From Paracoccaceae bacterium (GTDB taxonomy: Bacteria; Pseudomonadota; Alphaproteobacteria; Rhodobacterales; Rhodobacteraceae), in assembly GCA_020628545.1 (NCBI GenBank), contig JAHDEX010000023.1, positions 1 through 57,482 of the forward strand: 57,482 nt of DNA, read 5' to 3'. A program made the translations under genes and the position numbers. Below the pieces are notes generated by a model that did not search any database, had not been told where the DNA came from, and saw only the letters and a list, made by a program, of their open reading frames with translations. Positions 1 through 6,623 of the stretch are shown here, piece after piece. Numbering within the stretch: the stretch's first letter is position 1; the number at the start of each line of letters is the position of its first letter.

Positions 1-2042
1 TGTTGGGCCAACCGATCTCAATGCTGATTCCCGAAGTTGTTGGCTTTGAGCTTACAGGTGAAATGGTTGAAGGCACTACCGGCACCGACCTCGTCCTCAA
101 GGTTGTCGAGATGCTGCGCGAGATGGGCGTCGTCGGGAAGTTCGTTGAATTCTACGGTGACGGGCTTGACCGCCTTCCACTCGCCGACCGCGCAACCATC
201 GCGAACATGGCGCCGGAGTATGGTGCCACCTGCGGCTTCTTCCCGATCGACGGCGAAACCTTGCGCTACCTGCGCAATACCGGTCGAGACGAAGATCGCA
301 TTGCACTGGTGGAAGCCTATGCGAAAGAGAATGGCCTCTGGCGCGACGAAACCTACGCACCGATCTACACGGACACGCTGTCGCTCGACATGAGCACGGT
401 TGTCCCGGCCATCTCCGGTCCAAAACGTCCGCAAGACCACATTGCGCTGACCGAAGCTGCGACGGCGTTTGGTGATTATGTGCAAGGTCAGCGCCCGGAG
501 AAACAAGCGGATGCCGAAGAAAAGGCTGAGATGGCGGGCGAAGGCGGACGGACTGCGCCGCAAGACATTCCCGGCAACATTGGCTACCACAACAGTCATC
601 CGGTGAAGGGTGAGGACTACAGCCTGCATGATGGGTCTATCGTCATTGCCTCGATCACATCCTGCACCAACACGTCCAACCCTTATGTGATGATCGGCGC
701 GGGTCTTGTCGCGCGCAAGGCACGCGAACTGGGCCTGAACCGCAAACCATGGGTGAAGACATCGCTGGCCCCGGGGAGCCAGGTTGTTTCGGAATATCTT
801 GAAGCGGCCGGCCTGCAAGAAGACCTCGATGCGATAGGTTTCAACTTGGTTGGCTACGGGTGCACGACGTGCATCGGCAACTCAGGCCCTATTCAGGCTG
901 AGTTGTCCGAGGCAATTGCCGACGGCGACCTGATTGCTGCCTCTGTCCTGTCCGGCAATCGCAACTTCGAAGGACGGATCAGCCCGGATGTCCGCGCGAA
1001 CTACCTCGCGTCGCCGCCATTGGTCGTGGCCTATGCGCTTGTCGGTGACATGAATGTTGATATTGCAAACGACCCCATTGGTCAGGACACAAACGGCAAT
1101 GACGTCTACCTCAAGGACATCTGGCCCACCTCGGAGGAAATCAACGCGCTGGTTGAGAAAACGGTTACGCGAGATGCCTTCATCAGCAAATACGCGGATG
1201 TGTTTAAGGGCGATGACCGGTGGCAGGCGGTTGAGACGCCCGACTCCGAAACTTACGATTGGCCTGCAACATCGACCTACATCCAGAACCCGCCATACTT
1301 CCAAGGGATGTCCAAGGACGCGGGCAGTATCGACAATATTGAAGGCGCAAAGGTGCTGGCATTGCTTGGTGACATGGTCACAACCGACCACATTTCACCT
1401 GCCGGGTCCTTCAAAGACACCACCCCTGCCGGTCAATACCTGATCGATCGTCAGGTGCCGGTGCGGGAGTTCAATTCCTACGGCTCTCGGCGCGGCAATC
1501 ATGAGGTGATGATGCGCGGCACTTTCGCCAACATCCGCATTCGCAACGAAATGCTGGATGGTGTTGAGGGGGGCTATACGAAAGGCCCTGACGGCAATCA
1601 GACTTCGATCTTCGACGCCGCGATGGCGCATCAACACAACGGGACGCCTTTGGTGATTTTCGCGGGTGAGCAGTACGGTGCAGGATCATCCCGGGACTGG
1701 GCCGCAAAAGGCACTGCCCTTTTGGGTGTCAAAGGCGTGATTGCGGAGAATTTTGAACGCATTCACCGCTCCAACCTCGTTGGCATGGGCGTCATCCCGT
1801 TCGAATTCACAGGCGGCGACACGCGAAAGTCTCTCGGGCTAACCGGGGACGAGACGGTCACGATCACAGGGCTCGACAGTGTGAAACCTCTGCAAGAGAT
1901 GGAGGCCGTGATCACGATGGGCGATGGCACCGAAAAGACCATCACTGTGAAGTGCCGCATCGATACCGCTGTTGAGATCGATTACATCAAGAACGGTGGT
2001 GTGCTGAATTACGTGCTGCGTAATCTCGCAAACGCGGCCTAG
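1..2042 (+). CDS. acnA: Aconitate hydratase A, C-terminal part (5' end outside window)
   Basis: Interconverts citrate and isocitrate in the TCA cycle using a cytosolic [4Fe-4S] cluster. About 680 residues are present; family members have roughly 890-930, so about a quarter is missing upstream. Translation is open from the first bases and the first residues match the interior of the protein, so no start is visible. Cluster ligands can be read directly: the cysteine of SCTNTSNP (local residue 221) and both cysteines of YGCTTCIGN (287 and 290). The C-terminal swivel domain shows GDMVTTDHISPAGSF, NSYGSRRGNHEVM and GEQYGAGSSRDWAAKG, the last of which includes the catalytic-serine region. The reading frame is intact to TAG at 2040-2042, and a hairpin follows the stop. 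The identification is secure. Confidence 0.97.
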   Translation, partial: LGQPISMLIPEVVGFELTGEMVEGTTGTDLVLKVVEMLREMGVVGKFVEFYGDGLDRLPLADRATIANMAPEYGATCGFFPIDGETLRYLRNTGRDEDRIALVEAYAKENGLWRDETYAPIYTDTLSLDMSTVVPAISGPKRPQDHIALTEAATAFGDYVQGQRPEKQADAEEKAEMAGEGGRTAPQDIPGNIGYHNSHPVKGEDYSLHDGSIVIASITSCTNTSNPYVMIGAGLVARKARELGLNRKPWVKTSLAPGSQVVSEYLEAAGLQEDLDAIGFNLVGYGCTTCIGNSGPIQAELSEAIADGDLIAASVLSGNRNFEGRISPDVRANYLASPPLVVAYALVGDMNVDIANDPIGQDTNGNDVYLKDIWPTSEEINALVEKTVTRDAFISKYADVFKGDDRWQAVETPDSETYDWPATSTYIQNPPYFQGMSKDAGSIDNIEGAKVLALLGDMVTTDHISPAGSFKDTTPAGQYLIDRQVPVREFNSYGSRRGNHEVMMRGTFANIRIRNEMLDGVEGGYTKGPDGNQTSIFDAAMAHQHNGTPLVIFAGEQYGAGSSRDWAAKGTALLGVKGVIAENFERIHRSNLVGMGVIPFEFTGGDTRKSLGLTGDETVTITGLDSVKPLQEMEAVITMGDGTEKTITVKCRIDTAVEIDYIKNGGVLNYVLRNLANAA

Positions 2043-2060
2043 GCCGGACAAGATTGCGTG

Positions 2061-2089
2061 CGCTTGAGGGATAACATGTCCCTCAAGCG
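2061..2089. terminator. Perfect 11-bp hairpin between convergent genes
   Basis: CGCTTGAGGGA (2061-2071), a 7-base loop and TCCCTCAAGCG (2079-2089) form a perfect inverted repeat. It lies between the acnA stop and the stop of the opposing gene at 2106. No T-run follows on either side, so termination is inferred from the strong stem and the convergent position. It could equally act as an mRNA 3'-end stabiliser. Confidence 0.6.
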
Positions 2090-2105
2090 GTCGTCCGTGT
2101 GACAA

Positions 2106-2753
2106 CTAGGCGTGTTCCGAGCCTTTCTCTTCCCCTGCCAAGCCAAGCGCCTGCATCTGACGCGCTTCAAATGTTTCGAGAAACGCGGTGTCTCTCGCCG
2201 CAAAGCAACGATTGTACCAAGCACGTATAGGACCGGTCTCAGGCAGAATATCCGGGAACCATTGGAAAGGTGCGCTGACCAGCAGGTCAGCCGCGGAAAA
2301 GGTGTCATCGACAAGGAAGTCTTGCTGCGACAGAGCGTTTTCCAGCGTTTTGAACATCGTCTCCTGATCGCGGCACCATTCTCGAACCATGTCGTTGTCT
2401 GCCGCTCCGAGGTACGTGAGGTACAGTATCGGCTCAATCACGCTTCCATAGTAGAACAACCAGCTGAGGTAATCGCCGCGCGCTGGATGATCCAAACCGC
2501 GCCCTAACTCACTGCTGAAGTGATCGGTAAGCCAAAGCATGATCGCCCCCCGTTCGCGGATGAAGCGACCGTCGACCTCTAACAGAGGCACCTTGCCTTC
2601 AGGATGGGGGTTCTGCGGGTCGATGTGCCCGCGGCCTCCATGCCGTTTGATGTGCACGGTTTCGATCGCGACCTCTGTCTCTTTTCCCATAAGCCTTAGC
2701 AGGCTCAGGATGTCCGTCGCGCGAGAGTTTGGTGAGTAGTAAAGCTTGATCAT
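2106..2753 (-). CDS. Glutathione S-transferase family protein
   Basis: A 215-residue cytosolic protein with GST architecture. The N-terminal thioredoxin-like half (residues 1 to about 80) begins MIKLYYSPNSRATDIL and contains the cis-proline segment GKVPLLEVDG, followed by ERGAIMLWL at the glutathione-binding edge. The C-terminal half is helical. The Ser/Asn-rich start suggests a Ser-type or Cys-less active site, but the substrate cannot be named. The start at 2753 was chosen because a typical GST N terminus begins there; the frame stays open upstream but carries no GST sequence. The gene is divergent from a WYL-type regulator, and both starts face an 86-bp region with a palindrome, so that regulator may control it. 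No defects seen. Confidence 0.85.
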   Translation of the reverse strand: MIKLYYSPNSRATDILSLLRLMGKETEVAIETVHIKRHGGRGHIDPQNPHPEGKVPLLEVDGRFIRERGAIMLWLTDHFSSELGRGLDHPARGDYLSWLFYYGSVIEPILYLTYLGAADNDMVREWCRDQETMFKTLENALSQQDFLVDDTFSAADLLVSAPFQWFPDILPETGPIRAWYNRCFAARDTAFLETFEARQMQALGLAGEEKGSEHA

Positions 2754-2795
2754 CTGTCTGGTCCTCAATTTGTCGATGAGGGCTTTTTGGCACGA

Positions 2796-2822
2796 CGCTG
2801 TTGTCAAAACCTGGCAACAGCG
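2796..2822. promoter_or_regulatory. Candidate operator palindrome in the divergent GST/regulator region
   Basis: CGCTGTTGTCA (2796-2806), five bases, then TGGCAACAGCG (2812-2822): 10 of 11 positions pair. The core TTGTCA-N5-TGGCAA sits 17 bases before the regulator ATG and 42 bases from the GST ATG. That is a natural place for an autoregulatory site that also controls the divergent gene. Binding is inferred from symmetry and position only. Confidence 0.5.
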
Positions 2823-2839
2823 CTTTGGTACTGTTTGAT

Positions 2840-3547
2840 ATGGCAAAATCTGATCGTCTCCTACGTCTCATGCAACTTCTGCGCACGTTGCCGAAGCCAG
2901 TGACCGCAGTCACGTTGGCGGAACGGCTGGAAGTCTCCAAACGGACCGTCCATCGCGATGTCGATGCGTTGCGCGCGGCTGGCGGACAAATCGATGGGGA
3001 GGCGGGCGTGGGATATACGCTTGTTGAAGACATTGCCCTACCGCCACAGACCCTTACGCGGCTCGAGACTGAGGCGCTTGCAATTGGGCTTGCTGAGGTG
3101 CAGCACCGCGGCGACGCGCAATTAGCCGCGGCGGCGCGCGACGCATTGGCGAAGATCACAGCAACTCTGCACGAGCGGCAGCAGCGAGACTTTTTGCACG
3201 CTGTTAGCCAAGTCTATCGCTTCACGACACCTGAACCATCAACTGTCGATATCTCAGCCATCAGGGAAGCTTGCTGGTCCGAAAAAGTCCTGCAAATCAG
3301 GTATGAGGATCGCAAAGGCGCGGTGACAGAGCGTCAGATTTACCCGCTCGCCGTTCTTTATTTCGAATATGCGGTTATGTTGCTGGCTTACTGCAACCTA
3401 CGAGACGACTACCGGTCCTTCCATGTGACGCACATTCTGAATGTCACCGCGACAGACGAAAGCTTTCGCCCACACCGTGTACGCTACTTAAATGACTACG
3501 TTGCAGACCTGCGCGCACGGCTGGGTGATCGCGCAAAGATCTTCTGA
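2840..3547 (+). CDS. HTH/WYL-domain transcriptional regulator (YafY/DeoR-like)
   Basis: A 235-residue cytosolic regulator. Residues 1 to about 60 form an HTH_11-type helix-turn-helix (SDRLLRLMQLLR, then VTLAERLEVSKRTVHRDVD). The C-terminal half is a WYL domain, with RYEDRKG and QIYPLAVLYFEYAVMLLAYC; the usual Trp-Tyr-Leu signature is replaced by VML. WYL domains in general sense small ligands or nucleic acids, and the ligand here is unknown. The start at ATG 2840 puts the HTH at the N terminus; the frame is open further upstream, but that extension would run through the palindrome at 2796-2822. Divergent from the GST gene, which is the obvious candidate target. It converges with ccmG, with the stop codons abutting at 3547/3548. 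Confidence 0.85.
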   Translation: MAKSDRLLRLMQLLRTLPKPVTAVTLAERLEVSKRTVHRDVDALRAAGGQIDGEAGVGYTLVEDIALPPQTLTRLETEALAIGLAEVQHRGDAQLAAAARDALAKITATLHERQQRDFLHAVSQVYRFTTPEPSTVDISAIREACWSEKVLQIRYEDRKGAVTERQIYPLAVLYFEYAVMLLAYCNLRDDYRSFHVTHILNVTATDESFRPHRVRYLNDYVADLRARLGDRAKIF

Positions 3548-4087
3548 TCAGTTACCCACGGCCTCTGCCAATGCAGGCTCAAACCGCTGTTCGACGTCCG
3601 ACCCGACGAGCGGGCCAATGTGGCGGTAGAGGACAGTGCCATCCCGTCCGACGATAAATGTCTCTGGCGGCGCAGTAACGCCCCAGTCAATAGAGACACG
3701 CCCGCGAGGGTCAAAGCCAGTCGCAAAAAACGGGTCGCCATCATCTGCCAAATAACCCGCCGCCTGGTCCTGAACATCACGGATGTTGATGCCCGCAACG
3801 CGATACCCCTGCTCTTCCAGCGCCAGCAGATAGGGATGTTCCGCACGACAAGGCGGGCACCAGCTGGCCCAGAAATTCACCAGCGTCACCTCGCCAGACC
3901 GCAGGTCTTCGGCGGTCAGCAGTTCTGTGCCGGTTACAGCTTCTTCAGTCACACCAGGCGCCTGTTGACCGATGAAAGTGGACGGCAATTCGTTTGGGTT
4001 ATCGCGAAACATGCCCCCCAGAAACAGGCCCGCCAGTGCAGCGAAGATCGCAGGCGGCGCAATCATCATCGGATTGATCTTAGCCAT
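3548..4087 (-). CDS. ccmG: Thiol:disulfide interchange protein CcmG/DsbE
   Basis: A periplasmic, membrane-tethered thioredoxin that reduces the apocytochrome c haem-binding cysteines (or their partners) during cytochrome c maturation. It has 179 residues, with an N-terminal membrane anchor at about residues 9-27. The active site FWASWCPPC places the redox cysteines at 77 and 80. The cis-proline segment is TAPPETFIVGRDG, typical of DsbE proteins. The start at 4087 is supported by an 8-bp overlap (ATGGCTAA) with the end of ccmD and by the purine-rich GAGGAGG stretch just upstream. It is the last gene of a ccmABCDG run. All expected motifs are present. Confidence 0.95.
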   Translation of the reverse strand: MAKINPMMIAPPAIFAALAGLFLGGMFRDNPNELPSTFIGQQAPGVTEEAVTGTELLTAEDLRSGEVTLVNFWASWCPPCRAEHPYLLALEEQGYRVAGINIRDVQDQAAGYLADDGDPFFATGFDPRGRVSIDWGVTAPPETFIVGRDGTVLYRHIGPLVGSDVEQRFEPALAEAVGN

Positions 4088-4226
4088 TTTCCTCAACCTC
4101 CTCTAACGCCGCCTTAGCCCGTCTCGACTGACTGAGCGAAAGGCCGACGAGGGCGAAAATCAGCAGCAACGCAAGCCCATAGGACATGAGGATTTCGAAG
4201 GCGTAGTCACCCAGATCAGGCATCAT
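4080..4226 (-). CDS. ccmD: Haem exporter protein CcmD
   Basis: A 48-residue small membrane protein that in this family stabilises the CcmABC haem-handling complex with CcmE. Translation from ATG at 4226 reads MMPDLGDYAFEI, then one membrane helix rich in Leu/Ala/Val (about residues 13-31), then the basic QSRRAKAAL and an acidic EEVEENG tail. This is the standard CcmD layout of a short N terminus, one helix and a charged cytoplasmic tail. Its start overlaps the ccmC stop (ATGA) and its stop overlaps the ccmG start, which is strong evidence for translational coupling. It is easily missed because of its size. Confidence 0.92.
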   Translation of the reverse strand: MMPDLGDYAFEILMSYGLALLLIFALVGLSLSQSRRAKAALEEVEENG

Positions 4227-4951
4227 GCTCTCCTCGTGCGGGACTGAAGCGCCTTCATCCGCCGCAGACGGATCTCTGTTCGGGTCCGCAACAGTACCAA
4301 TGCAATGAACAAGAGGACAAAGCCAGCCATCGCGACCACCAGTGGGATCCAGAAAACGTCGGCGACATTTTCCTCTTTATCCAGCGACAGGGACGCGCCC
4401 TGATGCAAACCTTGTGCCCAAAACTGTGCCGCATAGCGCGACAGGATCGCAAAGATCGACCCGACAATGCACAGGATAGACGTCAAATCCGCGGCGGTGT
4501 CCGGGTCCTCAATGGCCGCCCAAAGCGCCATGTATCCAAGGTAGAACAGAAATAAGATCAGGAAGGATGTCAAACGCGGGTCCCATTCCCAGTACGTTCC
4601 CCAAATGGGTGCGCCCCAAAGCGCGCCGGTCAAAAGCGCGATAAGCGTCATCGTCACGCCCACCGGAGCCGCAGCTTTCGCGGCGAGTGCAGACACGTGG
4701 TGCCGTCTGACCAGCCAGATCAGCGAAGCCACCAGCATCATCAACCACGCGTTAATCGCCATCAGGGCCGACGGGACATGCAGGTAGATGATCTTGACAG
4801 TCGAGCCCTGCCGAAAGTCATCCGGCGTAAAGAAAAAGCCCCAGATCAAGCCAACGCTCGTGCAAATCACGGCAAGCACAGACACCCAGACAAGGACAGG
4901 CCCGGTCCAATCCATGAACTTTTTCGGATTTGCATATTCCCACAAAGACAT
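4223..4951 (-). CDS. ccmC: Haem exporter protein CcmC
   Basis: Inner-membrane haem-handling protein that delivers haem to CcmE in System I cytochrome c biogenesis. 242 residues with about six membrane helices. The periplasmic tryptophan-rich signature WGTYWEWDPRLT is clear, and periplasmic histidines (YLHVPSA near residue 57, QGLHQGAS near 183) fit the haem-coordinating positions of the family. The start at 4951 gives the common MSLWEYANP N terminus. ccmB lies 42 bp upstream and ccmD overlaps downstream by ATGA. All features match the family; no anomalies. Confidence 0.96.
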   Translation of the reverse strand: MSLWEYANPKKFMDWTGPVLVWVSVLAVICTSVGLIWGFFFTPDDFRQGSTVKIIYLHVPSALMAINAWLMMLVASLIWLVRRHHVSALAAKAAAPVGVTMTLIALLTGALWGAPIWGTYWEWDPRLTSFLILFLFYLGYMALWAAIEDPDTAADLTSILCIVGSIFAILSRYAAQFWAQGLHQGASLSLDKEENVADVFWIPLVVAMAGFVLLFIALVLLRTRTEIRLRRMKALQSRTRRA

Positions 4952-4993
4952 GCGCGCTTCGTACCTTTCCGGGGCTCCGCCCTCAATCCCCGA

Positions 4994-5650
4994 TCACCGT
5001 AATGTCACACGCAATGCCGCAGCAGTTGCGAACGGCAGGATCGCAAGGCTTCCCAGTGTGATAACCGCGCCGAGCATCAAGGGTGTTGTTGTCGCCTGGC
5101 CGTCTGCCGCGCGGCGCACGGCGTCTGCACCCATGATCAGCGTTGGCACGTAAAGTGGCAGTACCAGCAACGACAGGAGAAGACCCCCGCGTCGCAAGCC
5201 AACTGTCAGTGCGGCGCCAAATGTCCCGATCATCGATAGTGCGGGCGTCCCGATCAGTAGCGATATGACGAGCACGCCGTAGGCCTGTGGTGCGAGTTGC
5301 AAAAGAAAACCCAGCAAGGGGGCCGCAAGGCACAACGGCAATCCTGTTGTCAGCCAATGGGCCACTGCCTTGATCAGACTGACGCCTTCAAGTGGCAATG
5401 GTGAGGTTGCGAGGAGGGCAAGTGCGCCGTCCTCATAGTCCAGCGCAAAAATCCGGTCGAGCGACAAGAGCGCCGCCAACAAGGCCGCGACCCAAAGAAC
5501 ACCGGGCGCGATGGCGCTCAGCAGGTCAGCGTCGGGGCCAACTCCAAACGGCACGAGAACAACAACAATCAAAAAGAATGCAAGCCCAAGGCCAAAGCCG
5601 CCGCCTGCCCGGATCGCCAAGCGCAGGTCGCGCAGCAAAAGCGCCTTCAA
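4994..5650 (-). CDS. ccmB: Haem exporter protein CcmB
   Basis: Membrane permease partner of CcmA; the CcmAB ATPase releases holo-CcmE from CcmC. 218 residues with about six hydrophobic segments, beginning MKALLLRDLRLAIRAGGG, the usual amphipathic N terminus. The start codon is TTG at 5650. It overlaps the ccmA stop (TTGA) and a GAGG lies about eight bases upstream within ccmA, so the non-ATG start is well supported and implies coupling. It sits in the ccmABCDG order. The substrate of CcmAB was historically thought to be haem, which is no longer the common view. Confidence 0.94.
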   Translation of the reverse strand: MKALLLRDLRLAIRAGGGFGLGLAFFLIVVVLVPFGVGPDADLLSAIAPGVLWVAALLAALLSLDRIFALDYEDGALALLATSPLPLEGVSLIKAVAHWLTTGLPLCLAAPLLGFLLQLAPQAYGVLVISLLIGTPALSMIGTFGAALTVGLRRGGLLLSLLVLPLYVPTLIMGADAVRRAADGQATTTPLMLGAVITLGSLAILPFATAAALRVTLR

Positions 5651-6261
5651 AGGAACGCCTCGTCCGACGCGCCGGTGTCCGTTTCGGTGGCTTTGTAGGG
5701 TGTCAGGTCAAGCTCTGGCAGGTCCAACCCCAGATCAATATGGGTCGCGATTACGGCGGCTCCGCCTTTGGCGAGATGCTGCTCCTGCAAGAAAGTCGCA
5801 AAAAGCTTCACTGAAAAGCCATCCAGCGAGACGGTTGGTTCGTCTAACAATAACAGTGGCCTGTTCACGACCGCGAGGCGCGCGAGTCCAAGCCTGCGTT
5901 TCTGCCCGGCAGACAGTGTGCCCGCGATACGGTCTTTCAGATCGGCAATATCGAAATGCGCAAAGGCCGCGTCATTCAGCGTCGTCCCATGCACCTCGGC
6001 CCAGAAGCTGAGGTTTTCGCGTACGGTCAGTGCCGCTTTCACTCCATCGGCATGGCTGGCGTAAGCCAATATTTCGGGTTCCACCTCAATCTGACCTGAC
6101 AAGGCGGGCTGCAGCCCAGCCAGCGTGCGCAGCAACGTTGTCTTGCCGATCCCGTTCGGTCCGCGCAGCACAAGCGCCTGACCTGCAGCAACAGTGAAGG
6201 ACACGCCTGCCAGAACAGCACTGCCACCGCGCGCGATGGTCAGATCGCGGACGGTCAGCAT
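5647..6261 (-). CDS. ccmA: Cytochrome c biogenesis ATP-binding protein CcmA
   Basis: ABC ATPase of the CcmAB complex. 204 residues, the usual length. Walker A GPNGIGKTT at residues 34-42, signature LSAGQKRRLGLAR, and Walker B LLLLDEPT followed by the H-loop region ATHIDLGL. First of the ccmABCDG run on this strand, one base downstream of the Mth938-like gene's stop at 6263 and overlapping ccmB. The start at ATG 6261 gives MLTVRDLTIARGG. No defects. Confidence 0.95.
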   Translation of the reverse strand: MLTVRDLTIARGGSAVLAGVSFTVAAGQALVLRGPNGIGKTTLLRTLAGLQPALSGQIEVEPEILAYASHADGVKAALTVRENLSFWAEVHGTTLNDAAFAHFDIADLKDRIAGTLSAGQKRRLGLARLAVVNRPLLLLDEPTVSLDGFSVKLFATFLQEQHLAKGGAAVIATHIDLGLDLPELDLTPYKATETDTGASDEAFL

Positions 6262-6262
6262 C

Positions 6263-6616
6263 CTAGACCGGGATCAGCGCCAATGCGACGCGCCGCCCTT
6301 CTGACAGAAGCACATTATACGTGCGGCAGGCGGCGGGAGACGCCATCGCTTCCACGCCCATCCCCGCCTCTTCCAGCGTGGCGCGAAAGTCTGTGGGGAT
6401 ATGCGCAATATCGGCCCCGGTCCCCACGAAGACGACATCGACGTTGTCTTTCTGGGCCAGCACGGTTTGCGTATCCCCGTAGCCTCCCCAAGACGTGACT
6501 CCGGTTGGAAACACGCAGGTCGGACCTTCGAAAACTTGACCACCGACCCTGAAAAACCCAGGGCCGTAGCCATCGACTGGCCGACTGTTGTCGTACTGAA
6601 CTTCATTCAGGCGCAT
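6263..6616 (-). CDS. Mth938-like domain-containing protein (DUF498)
   Basis: A 117-residue cytosolic protein of the Mth938/DUF498 fold, the family that includes the mitochondrial complex I assembly factor NDUFAF3. Visible hallmarks are an N-terminal PVDGYGPGFFRVGG, the central VTSWGG, VFVGTGADIAHIP and a C-terminal SPAACRTYNVLLSEGR. The biochemical activity in bacteria is not established. It is 7 bp downstream of secDF and one base from ccmA on the same strand. The secDF neighbour fits the link between NDUFAF3-like proteins and membrane insertion, though this is only suggestive. Family assignment is confident; function is open. Confidence 0.88.
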   Translation of the reverse strand: MRLNEVQYDNSRPVDGYGPGFFRVGGQVFEGPTCVFPTGVTSWGGYGDTQTVLAQKDNVDVVFVGTGADIAHIPTDFRATLEEAGMGVEAMASPAACRTYNVLLSEGRRVALALIPV

Positions 6617-6623
6617 GCCACCC

